Of a DNA stretch of 64,000 nt, positions 1 to 8,166 are shown piece after piece. The notes beneath the pieces were generated by a model, which did not search any database, was not told the origin of the DNA, and worked only from the letters and a program-made list of their open reading frames with translations. Where the stretch lies: positions 53,289 through 117,288 of the forward strand of contig NZ_JAPVQY010000020.1 of NCBI RefSeq assembly GCF_027257875.1, given 5' to 3'. A program made the translations under genes and the position numbers. The DNA comes from Burkholderia sp. IMCC1007 (GTDB lineage: Bacteria > Pseudomonadota > Gammaproteobacteria > Burkholderiales > Burkholderiaceae). How positions within the stretch are numbered: position 1 is the stretch's first letter; each line of letters starts with the position of its first letter.

Positions 1-348
1 GTTCGCGTTCGGGTGGATCATGTCGTACAACTGCGAAACCTTGCGGTCCGCATCGGCGATGATCGGGAAGCCGACGACCGTCGACTGCGTTTCGTTGATG
101 TCGTTGATCCAGCCTTTGTGCGACTCGACGCCGTCTACCGACAGCGCGATGACCTTCACGTTGCGTTTCTCGAACTCGCCCTTCAGCTTCGCGGTCAGCC
201 CGAGCTCGGTCGTGCACACCGGCGTGTAGTCGGCCGGGTGGGAAAACAAGACGCCCCAGCTGTCGCCGAGCCACTCGTGAAACTTGATCGGGCCCAGGCT
301 CGATTCCTGCTCGAAATCCGGTGCGGTGTCGCCAAGACGCAGACTCAT
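1..348 (-). CDS. 1-Cys peroxiredoxin (Prx6 type), C-terminus cut by window edge
   Basis: This is the N-terminal 116 residues of a peroxiredoxin, a thiol peroxidase that reduces hydrogen peroxide and organic hydroperoxides in the cytoplasm. The thioredoxin-fold start (LGDTAPDFE) is followed by the peroxidatic motif TPVCTTE with Cys45. The HPADYTPVCTTE context is that of the Prx6/1-Cys group rather than AhpC. The ATG at 348 has a good ribosome binding site (GAGGGA) a few bases upstream. The reading frame is open to base 1, so the rest lies outside the window. It is divergent from the yqjD-like gene. The family call is secure; the 1-Cys subgroup rests on the N-terminal half only. Confidence 0.9.
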   Translation of the reverse strand, partial: MSLRLGDTAPDFEQESSLGPIKFHEWLGDSWGVLFSHPADYTPVCTTELGLTAKLKGEFEKRNVKVIALSVDGVESHKGWINDINETQSTVVGFPIIADADRKVSQLYDMIHPNAN

Positions 349-662
349 GATGTTCCCTCCTCGAACGATGCTGGTTGAAACCGCGCGCTGTCGGCGCGGG
401 ACAGTCCATCAGCTTACGGGAAGCAATGGGACATGCGAACGATTATTCCGTTTGATATTCATACTTTTTTGTCATTTTTGCGCGGTGGTGGAGCGGAACG
501 GACGGCGGCGAGGGAAACTTTTCACGGCGTTTGCGGCTCCGTTGATGATTACGAGTCGTTTACCATGTGGGCTGGCACGGCCGTCGTGCGTCTTCCCGGC
601 TCGCCAGCAAGCAGGCGTTTCGCTACGATGTGAAACTGCATGACAGCATGAAGGGAGTTGCA
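349..662. other. Divergent intergenic region, peroxiredoxin / yqjD-like gene
   Basis: This 314-base spacer between two divergent genes must hold both promoters. It contains an AT-rich stretch around 440-480 that stands out from the GC-rich surroundings. I see no confident -35/-10 pair on either strand and no convincing OxyR-type site. The short open frames here show no protein character. Confidence 0.5.
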
Positions 663-965
663 ATGTCGGAAATCAACAAGGAGAAACTGATGTCGGATAT
701 CAAAACCGTTCTCGCGGACGCCGAAGACCTGCTCAAGCAAGCCGCGAGCAGCACGGGCGACCGTGCGGCCGAGCTGCGCGAGAAAGCCATGTCGCGTCTG
801 AAGCAGGCCAAGGAAAAGGCAGCCGACGTCCAGGTCGTGGTGGTCGAAAAAGGCAAGAAGGCCGCGCGCGCAACCGACGACTACGTGCACGAGCATCCGT
901 GGACGTCGATCAGCATCGCCGCTGGCCTCGGCGTACTGGTCGGTCTGCTGATCAACCGCAAGTAA
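663..965 (+). CDS. YqjD/ElaB family (DUF883) membrane-anchored protein
   Basis: This 100-residue protein has a long charged, Ala/Lys/Glu-rich helical body and one C-terminal transmembrane helix (SISIAAGLGVLVGLLI) ending in a short NRK tail. It also has the conserved DDYVHEHPW motif just before the helix. That is the layout of the E. coli YqjD/ElaB/YgaM family, inner-membrane tail-anchored proteins reported to bind ribosomes in stationary phase. The start at 663 is chosen because GGGAG lies at proper spacing; an upstream in-frame start would add unrelated residues. It is the first gene of a three-gene set resembling E. coli yqjD-yqjE-yqjK. Confidence 0.9.
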   Translation: MSEINKEKLMSDIKTVLADAEDLLKQAASSTGDRAAELREKAMSRLKQAKEKAADVQVVVVEKGKKAARATDDYVHEHPWTSISIAAGLGVLVGLLINRK

Positions 966-990
966 CGCGTCGATGCCGTTCCACCCGTGC

Positions 991-1053
991 GCCGCCGTGC
1001 GGCGGCACATGGGGGGGTGAAGCCAGGCCGGTGGGTCGCCACCGGCCGGCTTT
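991..1053 (+). terminator. Two tandem hairpins between yqjD-like and yqjE-like genes
   Basis: Two GC-rich hairpins follow the first gene. The first is GCCGCC/GGCGGC (991-1006, loop GTGC). The second is GGCCGGTGG/CCACCGGCC (1026-1047, loop GTCG), followed by only three T residues. The poor T-run suggests partial termination or an mRNA-stabilising processing structure rather than a strong terminator. Confidence 0.4.
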
Positions 1054-1090
1054 GACTTAGCCGTTCACTGCGCGCGCAAGCGCCTCATCC

Positions 1091-1480
1091 ATGACGACAG
1101 ACACCAACCCGCAGCCGTCCGGCCACGGGCCGCTGCGCCGCCTCGTCGGCTCCGCGATCGGCCTTCTGCAGACGCGCCTCGAACTGGTGGGCATCGAGCT
1201 CGCCGAGGAGAAGGAGCGCCTGCTGGGCGTACTGTTCCTCGGGCTCGCGGCCATGATGCTCGCGACGATGACGCTCATCACCCTGACGGTGCTCATCGCG
1301 ATCGCGTTCTGGGATACCTATCGCTGGCAGTCGCTGGCGGTGATCACCGCGGTGTACGCCGTGGGCGGCATCGCGTGCGCGCTGAAGGCGCGCTCCGGCC
1401 TGCGCGACGCACCGACCGTGTTCGAGGCGACGCTGCACGAACTCGAGAAAGACCGCGACATGTTCCGCGGCAAGCCGTGA
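1091..1480 (+). CDS. YqjE-like phage-holin superfamily (DUF1469) membrane protein
   Basis: This 129-residue protein has an N-terminal amphipathic segment (LLQTRLELVGIELAEEKERL). Two adjacent hydrophobic helices follow at about residues 50-75 and 80-100. This is the DUF1469/holin III-like pattern of E. coli YqjE. The function is unknown, but it always keeps company with YqjD-like proteins, as here. It lies about 125 bases after the yqjD-like gene and 43 before the next gene. The family placement is good, and no biochemical role is claimed. Confidence 0.85.
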   Translation: MTTDTNPQPSGHGPLRRLVGSAIGLLQTRLELVGIELAEEKERLLGVLFLGLAAMMLATMTLITLTVLIAIAFWDTYRWQSLAVITAVYAVGGIACALKARSGLRDAPTVFEATLHELEKDRDMFRGKP

Positions 1481-1523
1481 ACGCATCGGCGTTCGCCCCT
1501 CTCACCTACTTCGCCGACGCGCC

Positions 1524-1967
1524 ATGAGCCAGAACGTTACGGGCAATTCACCCCGCTCCCATTCGTCGCGATCGAACTGGAGCGCATCGCAGCATCGCGC
1601 GCTGCGCAAGGAGTTGCTGATCCTGCGCTCCGAGGTCGAGCGGCTCGAGCTTGTCGAAGCCGCCGCCGAAGTGCGCCATGCTGTCACGCGCTTCAGCTGG
1701 CTGAAGATACTCGTGCCCGGCCTGTCGACCGGCAGGTTCAGCCAGTCCGCCAAGACACTGAACGCGAGCCTTGGCCAACTCGTCAACCAGTATCCGATGC
1801 TGAGTTCGCTCGCATCGCTCGTGCTCGCGAAACCCATGCGCTCGCTGCTGCGCGCAAGCGCCGGCCCCGCGTTGAAGTGGGGCACCGTCGGCTTCGCCGC
1901 ATGGGAGGCGTACCGCATCTGGAAGCAGGCGCGCGCCGAGAGGGGAAGCGCCCCGAACAACGGCTGA
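1524..1967 (+). CDS. Conserved hypothetical protein in the yqjK position (DUF3318-like)
   Basis: This 147-residue protein begins with a Ser/Arg-rich stretch and a charged helix (residues 24-52). Weakly hydrophobic segments follow around 92-105 and 115-133. It occupies the slot that yqjK holds after yqjD-yqjE in enterobacteria, and I believe related Burkholderia proteins are filed under DUF3318. The helical heptad-like N-terminus suggests contact with the other two proteins. The gene shares strand and spacing with them, so co-transcription is likely. The function is unknown. Confidence 0.75.
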   Translation: MSQNVTGNSPRSHSSRSNWSASQHRALRKELLILRSEVERLELVEAAAEVRHAVTRFSWLKILVPGLSTGRFSQSAKTLNASLGQLVNQYPMLSSLASLVLAKPMRSLLRASAGPALKWGTVGFAAWEAYRIWKQARAERGSAPNNG

Positions 1968-2073
1968 CACGTGAGGGCGGGTGTGGGTTTGCATGTGCAC
2001 GGGCGCCATGTGCCGCATGTGCGATGCGTATCTTCGGCACGCGCCTTCTTTGGTATGCGCCTTCGGTACGCGT

Positions 2074-2526
2074 TCAGCGTACGCCCCAGCATGCCCCATC
2101 CTGTCCATCGGCACTGCCGTCGTGCGATCCCGTATTCCCTTTCGTCCCGTCCGAGCGCAGCGTGAATGCGCCGCATCGGTCGTCGCGCATCGGGCCGGTG
2201 TCGAGCGGGCGCGCAACGAGTTCGTAGACCACCGAAGCATCGTCGTCGCCCGGGCGGCGTAGTGCCACACGATAGACCGGCTGCCCGTCCGGCGGCGCAT
2301 GCGCCAGCGTATCCGGCAACGCCTGTGGAGGCGCGCCATCGAGCGTCTCGAGATATTGCGCCGCGCGATACAGCGCGGCAACCGCGGACGCGCGATGCAT
2401 GCGCGCGACGTGCTCGCGATACGACGGGATTCCCCATCCGGCCAACACCGCGACGATCGCGAGCACGATCATCAGTTCGACCAGCGTGAATGCCGCCGAC
2501 GAGCGCATGAGCGTGCGCCCTTTCAT
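2074..2526 (-). CDS. pilE: Type IV pilin / minor pilin, PilE-like
   Basis: This 150-residue prepilin has a short positive leader followed by the class III processing site before FTLVELMIVLAIVAVLA, with the conserved Glu5. A pilin-type globular domain follows, carrying two Cys near the C-terminus (DRCGAF and ACWGVR) that could form the D-region disulfide. The residue before the cleavage site is Ala rather than the usual Gly. Its ATG overlaps the stop of pilX (ATGA), indicating translational coupling. It is the last gene of the operon fimT-pilV-pilW-pilX-pilE. The size and order fit the minor PilE of Pseudomonas rather than the major pilin. Confidence 0.85.
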   Translation of the reverse strand: MKGRTLMRSSAAFTLVELMIVLAIVAVLAGWGIPSYREHVARMHRASAVAALYRAAQYLETLDGAPPQALPDTLAHAPPDGQPVYRVALRRPGDDDASVVYELVARPLDTGPMRDDRCGAFTLRSDGTKGNTGSHDGSADGQDGACWGVR

Positions 2527-3182
2527 TGATGCACCGCCGCGACGCGACGCCAGCGCTCTGCAACGATACGGCCGTCACGCAGCGCGACCTGGCTTTGCAG
2601 CCAGACCACGCTCGATGCATGGCTGCCGACACCACGTGCAGTGACGAGATACGCGCGACTCCCCGCCGGGCCTGCTCCGCGCCATAGCTCGACCAGACAT
2701 CGCGGCGGCTGCGCGGCCATCGGCCACGAAGCGAACGGTGCGAACGCGTCGGCGACGCTCAGCGCCGGCGCGCGCCGCCACGCGTCCGGCTCGGCGTGCG
2801 CTGCGGCTTCGTCGATGTACGGCGCGGTACCGCGGAGCAATCGTGCGGTGCAAGCGGCCAACGCCGCATCGGCCGCGTGGAACGCAATCAGCCGATCCGA
2901 CAATGCACGCGCGCGGCGCGACTCCGTCAGCGCGGATTCGAACCATGTGCCGCTCAGCGCCGCGACTGCCGCGCCCACCGCGATCACGGCCGGCAATGCG
3001 AGGCCGGCATCGCGGCGCCAGGCTCGGATCGCCGATCGACACCCCGTGTGCCGTTCGCATCGGCTCATGCCTGTGCCGTCCATCACGCATTGCGTGCCAC
3101 AAGCCGCCATTGCGCCGTTGCGGACATGTGCTGCCGCGCCTTGCATCGCGGGTCCGTTCACACGCTTGTTCGCACGAATCAT
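2523..3182 (-). CDS. pilX: Pilus assembly protein PilX-like
   Basis: This 219-residue protein has a long leader of about 55 residues ahead of the hydrophobic helix AGLALPAVIAVGAAVAALSG. The helix is followed by the ESRRARALSDRLIAFHAADAAL stretch typical of PilX (an N-terminal alpha helix rich in Arg and Ala, then an AADAA/AAEAAL motif). The Glu5 of other pilins is absent, as usual in PilX. The start at 3182 has GAGGTG five bases upstream and overlaps the pilW stop. An internal Met around residue 39 would give a shorter leader, so the N-terminus is less certain than the identity. Confidence 0.75.
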   Translation of the reverse strand: MIRANKRVNGPAMQGAAAHVRNGAMAACGTQCVMDGTGMSRCERHTGCRSAIRAWRRDAGLALPAVIAVGAAVAALSGTWFESALTESRRARALSDRLIAFHAADAALAACTARLLRGTAPYIDEAAAHAEPDAWRRAPALSVADAFAPFASWPMAAQPPRCLVELWRGAGPAGSRAYLVTARGVGSHASSVVWLQSQVALRDGRIVAERWRRVAAVHQ

Positions 3183-4012
3183 CGGAACACCTCGTAGGCA
3201 CGCGCTGCGTCACGGCCGCGCTCGGCCGTCGCGAGCGCGGCGTTTCGCAACGCGACGATCCGATGCAGCACGAGACGCGCGCGACCATCGTGCGCAACGA
3301 CCGCGCGTCCGTCGCAATCGACATGGCTCGTCGGTTCCCGCATCGGTTCGCCGCGTGCCCGCACGCACACATGCACGGCGACGATTTCGTGCCAGTCGCC
3401 GGCACGCATCGCATCTGCATCGATGAACTGCACGTCCGCGTGACGCAGGTAGCGCACGCGCAACTGATCGATCCCGGCCACGACGGGCTGCGGCGTGCCC
3501 GGGCGCCCGCTCCCTTCACAGTACAACTCCGGCTCGCCCGTCGACGGACTCACGTGCGCATCGAAGCGGTTCTCGACGAGCGGCCGTTCACCGGCCGTGC
3601 CGACACCCTGCCCGAGACAATCCGATACCTGCGCGCCGATCGTCGGCCACGTCGACACGGTATCGCCGACATACCGGATCAGCACCGCATCCGACGCGGC
3701 GCGCACGGCCTCGCACCCCACCTGTGCGCCATCGCCTCGCACGCGCGCCGCCGAACAGCCGAACACCGGCGACAACGATGGCGCCCCTTCCACATCGAGC
3801 GGACGAAAGCCGGCCATCTGAAGCTGGTGGCCGATCAACGTCAGCGCGGTCGCGGCTGCATCGCGCATCCGGAAGCCGTCCTCGGCGCGCCGCTGTGCGA
3901 CGCGCTGCGCGTGATACAGCGCGCCGGCAGCGGCAAGCACGAGCAGACCGACGGTCATCGCGACCAGCACCTCGAGCAACGTATGCGCGCGAATGCGGCG
4001 ATCAGCGTTCAT
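3179..4012 (-). CDS. pilW: Pilus assembly protein PilW-like
   Basis: This 277-residue prepilin has the leader MNADRRIRAHTLLEVLVAM followed by a hydrophobic helix, then a large globular domain with several Cys. It matches PilW, a minor pilin that primes pilus assembly together with FimT/FimU, PilV, PilX and PilE. The ATG at 4012 is preferred because GGAGG is nine bases upstream; the ATG at 4018 would leave only three. The -1 residue at the processing site is Ala. It overlaps pilX by four bases, while pilV ends just inside the leader region, so the operon is tightly coupled. Confidence 0.82.
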   Translation of the reverse strand: MNADRRIRAHTLLEVLVAMTVGLLVLAAAGALYHAQRVAQRRAEDGFRMRDAAATALTLIGHQLQMAGFRPLDVEGAPSLSPVFGCSAARVRGDGAQVGCEAVRAASDAVLIRYVGDTVSTWPTIGAQVSDCLGQGVGTAGERPLVENRFDAHVSPSTGEPELYCEGSGRPGTPQPVVAGIDQLRVRYLRHADVQFIDADAMRAGDWHEIVAVHVCVRARGEPMREPTSHVDCDGRAVVAHDGRARLVLHRIVALRNAALATAERGRDAARAYEVFR

Positions 4013-4436
4013 CGGCATCGGCCTCCCGAAACGGAATCCGCACGCACGACGGTGGCCCTGTCGTCACTCCCGCCGCTTCGCATCGCGCCGAAGCGGCAGC
4101 GCCGGCGTCGCGCCAGCCGACCACCGCGTACCGTACGTCGCCGGCGCCGGGATCCAGCGTCATTGCGCCGCCCGGCAGCGATGCGGCCACGAGTGCGGCG
4201 ACGCCATCGTCGGCCGTTGCAGCGACGTGCAGCCGCTCGATCCGCGCATCGGCGAGCCATAGCGCACGCTCGCGCCAGATCGTCGCCCGCTGCATGCGCG
4301 CCATCGCGAGCTGGCTGCCGGCCACCGCCAGCATCACGACCGCGAGCAGCGCCACGGCCAGCACCGCTTCGAGCAGCGACGTGCCGCGGGTCGATTCGCG
4401 CATGCGCTTCATGCCGTGCTTCATGCCGCACCTCAT
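4002..4436 (-). CDS. pilV: Type IV pilus modification protein PilV-like
   Basis: This is a prepilin of about 144 residues. A Met/Arg-rich leader is followed by RGTSLLEAVLAVALLAVVMLAVAG, with Gly at -1 and Glu5. Next comes QLAMARMQRATIWRERALWLADARIERL, a helix-to-globular transition typical of PilV. The start chosen (4436) gives an ATGA overlap with the fimT stop, like other junctions in this operon. A second ATG at 4424 has GAGG at good spacing and is an equally reasonable start. The length is near the family norm. Confidence 0.8.
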   Translation of the reverse strand: MRCGMKHGMKRMRESTRGTSLLEAVLAVALLAVVMLAVAGSQLAMARMQRATIWRERALWLADARIERLHVAATADDGVAALVAASLPGGAMTLDPGAGDVRYAVVGWRDAGAAASARCEAAGVTTGPPSCVRIPFREADADER

Positions 4437-4996
4437 GCCGCATCGCATCGCCCGGCGACGACGCGCGCGCGACCGCCCGCCGCGATCGGGATACACCGCG
4501 ACACGCGTGCCGCATCGTCTCCCGTCGACTCACGCTGCGGACGCAATTCGAAACGACGGATGCCGCCGATCACTTGACCGGCAGGCGGCGCAAACGCGAG
4601 ATCGTGCGCGGCGCCCGCGACAGCGATTTCCGCATCATGTGGATATCGCCGCAGCACGCGCGACTGCCCGTCGAACTGCCCGCTGACGATCCACGCGCAC
4701 GACCATTCCGCCGGGCCGCAGCGCTCGCCCGAACGCACGCAGGCACCGTCGCCGCCGGCCCTGCACAGCGTGACGCGCACGCCGAGACGCGCGGCCTCCG
4801 TGCGCGCGAACGACAACGCGCCGAGCAGCACTCGGGCACGCGCATCGACGCGTTCGCGCATGCGCCACTGATCGAAAGCAGGCGCCGCATAGAGCCCCAT
4901 CCCGACCACGAGCGCAATCGCGACCATCAGCTCGACGAGCGTGAATCCGCCGCCGCATCGCCTGCCTTTTTCAACTACCTGCCGGTGCCGCCCCAT
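4433..4996 (-). CDS. GspH/FimT family pseudopilin, first gene of the minor pilin operon
   Basis: This 187-residue prepilin has the site GGG before FTLVELMVAIALVVGMGL and the GspH/FimT-type RVDARARVLLGALSFARTEAARLGVRVTLC segment. Cys pairs lie in the globular domain. The ATG at 4996 has GGAGGG eight bases upstream; further upstream in-frame residues look like read-through of the leader. It heads the minor pilin operon, which runs toward lower coordinates and lies downstream of nrdR on the same strand, 153 bases away. The products probably form the tip or initiation complex of type IV pili, whose motor genes are not in this window. Confidence 0.85.
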   Translation of the reverse strand: MGRHRQVVEKGRRCGGGFTLVELMVAIALVVGMGLYAAPAFDQWRMRERVDARARVLLGALSFARTEAARLGVRVTLCRAGGDGACVRSGERCGPAEWSCAWIVSGQFDGQSRVLRRYPHDAEIAVAGAAHDLAFAPPAGQVIGGIRRFELRPQRESTGDDAARVSRCIPIAAGGRARVVAGRCDAA

Positions 4997-5149
4997 CGCC
5001 ATCGCCCTCCGCCAACGTGATGCGACGACTGTAGCGACGCGTGCGGACGCGCGCCATTGGCCGAACGGCCGACTGGCGACATGCGATCGCGACCGACACA
5101 ATCGGCGCGAATCGAACCCAAGGAGAAGGCGATGTACGAACGCAGCGCG

Positions 5150-5629
5150 TCAGCGCTTACGCGAAGGCTTGGAGGGGGACGCGCGACGGAACTCTTCGAT
5201 CACGTCGGCAAATTCGGAGACGTCCTCGAACCGGCGATATACCGATGCGAAACGGACATAGGCGATCGTATCGAGGCCGCGCAACTCGTTCATCACGAGT
5301 TCGCCGAGCTTCTCGCTACGCACTTCACGCTCGCCGGTCGCGAGCAGTTGATACTCGATGCGGGCGACCGCCGCGTCGATCGCGTCAGCCGCAACCGGCC
5401 GCTTGCGCAGCGCGAGTTGCATGCTGGCGACGATCTTGCGACGGTCGAATTCGGTGCGGCTGCCGTCCTTCTTCACGACGGCGGGCAGGTTCAGCTCGAC
5501 CCGCTCGTAAGTCGTGAAACGCTTGTCGCAAGCCGAGCAGCGACGGCGCCGACGAATCGCGGCGCCATCTTCGGACACGCGCGAGTCGACGACCTGCGTG
5601 TCTTCATGCCGGCAGAACGGGCAGCGCAT
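5150..5629 (-). CDS. nrdR: Transcriptional repressor NrdR
   Basis: This 159-residue protein opens with the zinc ribbon Cys3-x2-Cys6 ... Cys31-x2-Cys34 and the Arg-rich linker RRRRRC. An ATP-cone domain follows ([20 protein letters not shown]). This is the standard NrdR, which senses ATP/dATP and represses ribonucleotide reductase operons. The gene starts six bases after the glyA stop on the same strand, so glyA-nrdR form an operon; this pairing is common in beta-proteobacteria. Length and all ligand Cys are normal. Confidence 0.97.
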
Positions 5630-5635
5630 CGTCGA

Positions 5636-6883
5636 TCAGCGATAGACCGGGAAACGCTTGGTCAGCTCGGCCACTTGCGCGCGCACACGCTCGATCGTCG
5701 CTGCATCTTCCGGATTCTCGAGCACGTCGGCGATCAGGTTGCCGACCGTCTCGGCTTCCGCCGGGCCGAAACCACGCGTCGTCATCGCCGGCGAACCCAG
5801 ACGGATGCCGCTGGTCACGAACGGCTTTTCCGGATCGTTCGGGATCGCGTTCTTGTTCACCGTGATGTGCGCCGCGCCGAGTGCCGCTTCCGCTGCCTTG
5901 CCCGTGATGTTCTTCGCGCGCAGGTCGACCAGCATCACGTGGCTTTCCGTACGACCCGACACGATGCGCAGGCCGCGCTTGACCAGCGTTTCAGCCAGCA
6001 CGCGTGCGTTCTCGACCACCTTCTGCTGGTATTCCTTGAATTCCGGCGACAGCGCTTCCTTGAACGCCACTGCCTTGCCGGCGATCACGTGCATCAGCGG
6101 GCCGCCCTGGATGCCGGGGAAGATCGCCGAGTTGATCGGCTTCTCGTACTCGGCCTTCATCAGGATCACGCCGCCGCGCGGGCCGCGCAGGCTCTTGTGC
6201 GTCGTGGTCGTCACGAAGTCGGCGTGCGGCACCGGGTTCGGGTACACACCGGCTGCGATCAGGCCCGCGTAGTGCGCCATGTCGACCATCAGGTAAGCGC
6301 CGACCGACTTAGCGATCTTCGCCAGACGCTCGAAGTCGATCTTCAGTGCAAACGCCGATGCGCCTGCAACGATCAGCTTCGGCTTGTGTTCGTTCGCGAG
6401 CTTCTCGGCGGCTTCGTAGTCGATGTCTTCGTTTTCGTTCAGGCCGTAGCTGACGACGTTGAACCACTTGCCCGACATGTTCACCGGCGAGCCGTGCGTC
6501 AGGTGACCACCGTGCGCGAGGCTCATGCCCATGATCGTGTCGCCCGGCTTGAGCATCGCGAAGAACACGCCCTGGTTCGCCTGCGAGCCCGAGTTCGGCT
6601 GCACGTTCGCGGCTTCCGCGCCGAACAGTTGCTTCACGCGGTCGATCGCCAGTTGCTCGACGATGTCGACGTACTCGCAGCCGCCGTAGTAGCGCTTGCC
6701 CGGGTAACCTTCCGCGTACTTGTTCGTGAGCTGCGAACCCTGGGCGGCCATCACGGCCGGGCTCGTGTAGTTTTCCGACGCGATCAGCTCGATGTGGTCT
6801 TCCTGGCGGCGGTTTTCCTGCTCGATCGCTGCAAAGAGTTCGGGGTCGACGTTCGCGATGGTGCTTTGGGCTCTGTCAAACAT
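5636..6883 (-). CDS. glyA: Serine hydroxymethyltransferase
   Basis: This 415-residue PLP enzyme converts serine and tetrahydrofolate to glycine and 5,10-methylene-THF, the main source of one-carbon units. Diagnostic stretches are [13 protein letters not shown], the glycine-rich YYGGCEYVD, and the PLP lysine Lys230 in [14 protein letters not shown]. The start at 6883 ([10 protein letters not shown]) matches the family length (about 417). The upstream frame is open but only encodes the mRNA leader. That leader carries a ZTP riboswitch, which links expression to purine/folate stress. nrdR follows immediately. Confidence 0.98.
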   Translation of the reverse strand: MFDRAQSTIANVDPELFAAIEQENRRQEDHIELIASENYTSPAVMAAQGSQLTNKYAEGYPGKRYYGGCEYVDIVEQLAIDRVKQLFGAEAANVQPNSGSQANQGVFFAMLKPGDTIMGMSLAHGGHLTHGSPVNMSGKWFNVVSYGLNENEDIDYEAAEKLANEHKPKLIVAGASAFALKIDFERLAKIAKSVGAYLMVDMAHYAGLIAAGVYPNPVPHADFVTTTTHKSLRGPRGGVILMKAEYEKPINSAIFPGIQGGPLMHVIAGKAVAFKEALSPEFKEYQQKVVENARVLAETLVKRGLRIVSGRTESHVMLVDLRAKNITGKAAEAALGAAHITVNKNAIPNDPEKPFVTSGIRLGSPAMTTRGFGPAEAETVGNLIADVLENPEDAATIERVRAQVAELTKRFPVYR

Positions 6884-7025
6884 ACGGTTTCCGTTAAGTG
6901 TGTACAGGTTGACCGGGGCGGCCGAGTACATTGCGCTGCTGGCGGAACCAGCTCGACGTGGCGGAAGAATCCGTATGACGCGAGGCAGGACAGCCACCGG
7001 CGATGCACGCAACGGCGCACAACGG

Positions 7026-7118
7026 CTGCCCAGGCGAACGGCAAAAACGGCGCCCCGCGCTTCACGGTGGGATGCTCCACCTTGAACCCGAAGGGTTCTA
7101 TCGCCAGTCACGCAGGGG
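7026..7118 (-). promoter_or_regulatory. ZTP (pfl-type) riboswitch in the glyA leader
   Basis: Read on the minus strand, this leader contains the two hallmark conserved blocks of the pfl/ZTP riboswitch. The first is GCGTGACTGGCG near the 5' end, followed by an internal hairpin with a TTCG loop. Then comes a GGTGGAGCATCCCACC segment in place of the usual GGTGGGAAACCACC, and a P1 return strand GCGCGGGG that pairs with CCCCTGCGT around a bulged T. The second block is CCGTTCGCCTGGGCA at the 3' end. The family binds ZTP/ZMP, which accumulate when 10-formyl-THF is short, and activates one-carbon and purine genes, glyA among them. It lies about 140 bases upstream of the glyA start, leaving room for an expression platform. 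Confidence 0.85.
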
Positions 7119-7301
7119 TGATGAGCGCGTTAGTGTATTGGATGCGTCATGAATAGGCAACCGCGCGGCAGCCGCGCCGAAATAATAAGGGCCAGACTCT
7201 ACGCTCCCGTGCCGGAACGCTTCGCCGTCTTGCCGCGGTGCGGCAATCTCAGTAGGCTTGCGGGATACTATCCGCCACTTTGTTACCGACCAGGAGCAGC
7301 A

Positions 7302-8048
7302 ATGATCGTGTTCGTCACAGGCGCGTCCGCCGGCTTCGGCGCCGCCATCGCCCGTGCTTTCGTCAAGGGCGGCCATCGCGTCGTCGCAACCGCGCGCCGC
7401 AAGGATCGCCTCGATGCACTCGCCGCAGAACTCGGCGACGCACTGCTGCCGCTCGAACTCGACGTACGCGACCGCGCGGCCGTCGAAGCCGTCCCGGCCG
7501 CCCTTCCCGCCGAATTCGCGGCGCTCGACGTGCTCGTCAACAATGCCGGCCTCGCGCTCGGCGTCGAGCCGGCCCAGAAGGCCAGCCTCGACGAGTGGCA
7601 GACCATGATCGACACGAACTGCTCGGGCCTCGTCACCGTCACGCACACGCTGCTGCCCGGCATGATCGCCCGCGGTCGCGGCCACATCTTCAATCTCGGC
7701 TCGGTTGCCGGCATGTATCCGTACCCGGGCGGGAACGTATACGGCGCGACGAAGGCTTTCGTCCGACAATTCAGCCTGAACCTGCGCGCCGACCTGATCG
7801 GCACGCCGTTGCGCGTAACCGACATCGAGCCGGGCCTGTGCGGCGGCACGGAATTCTCGAACGTCCGCTTCCGCGGCGACGATGCGAAGGCAGCCAACGT
7901 GTACCAGAACGTCCAGCCGCTCACGGCCGAGGACATCGCCGATACGATCTACTGGATCGCGACGCGCCCCGCTCACGTCAACATCAACACGATCGAGATG
8001 ATGCCGGTCGCGCAGGCGCCGGCCGGTCTCGCGATCCATCGCGGCTGA
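7302..8048 (+). CDS. ydfG: NADP-dependent 3-hydroxy acid dehydrogenase, YdfG-like SDR
   Basis: This 248-residue classical short-chain dehydrogenase has the cofactor motif VTGASAGFGAAIARAF and NNAGLALG. The catalytic Ser lies in NLGSVAGMYPYPGG, with the YGATK Tyr/Lys pair. The C-terminal half (EPGLCGGTEFSNVRF, THVN-like APAHVNINTIEMMPV) is that of E. coli YdfG, which is exactly 248 residues. YdfG oxidises L-allo-threonine, serine and 3-hydroxy acids and reduces malonic semialdehyde. The ATG at 7302 follows GGAG. It stands alone, divergent from glyA. Confidence 0.92.
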   Translation: MIVFVTGASAGFGAAIARAFVKGGHRVVATARRKDRLDALAAELGDALLPLELDVRDRAAVEAVPAALPAEFAALDVLVNNAGLALGVEPAQKASLDEWQTMIDTNCSGLVTVTHTLLPGMIARGRGHIFNLGSVAGMYPYPGGNVYGATKAFVRQFSLNLRADLIGTPLRVTDIEPGLCGGTEFSNVRFRGDDAKAANVYQNVQPLTAEDIADTIYWIATRPAHVNINTIEMMPVAQAPAGLAIHRG

Positions 8049-8152
8049 CGCGCCCGGATACACCGCGGGCCGTGCCTGCGGCGGCCTGCGGTGCAATACG
8101 ACGTACTACATTCCGTTACGAAACGGTTACGAATCCGGCCTCGCCGTTCCGG

Positions 8153-8166
8153 TAGAATGCGCGCCA
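8153..8166 (+). promoter_or_regulatory. -10 box immediately before ybgC (probable leaderless start)
   Basis: TAGAAT at 8153-8158 ends seven bases before the ATG at 8166, the usual distance from a -10 box to the transcription start. The mRNA may therefore begin at or within a base or two of the start codon. No Shine-Dalgarno sequence is present and the -35 region is weak. Confidence 0.55.

Noticed and set aside
2738..5020. A 760-codon plus-strand frame across the minor pilin operon
   Set aside because: It is Arg/Ala/Pro-rich without motifs, while the minus strand encodes five recognisable prepilins with proper overlaps.
5057..7156. A 699-codon plus-strand frame across nrdR and glyA
   Set aside because: It has shadow composition (His/Val/Arg-rich); the minus strand encodes two unmistakable enzymes and a riboswitch.
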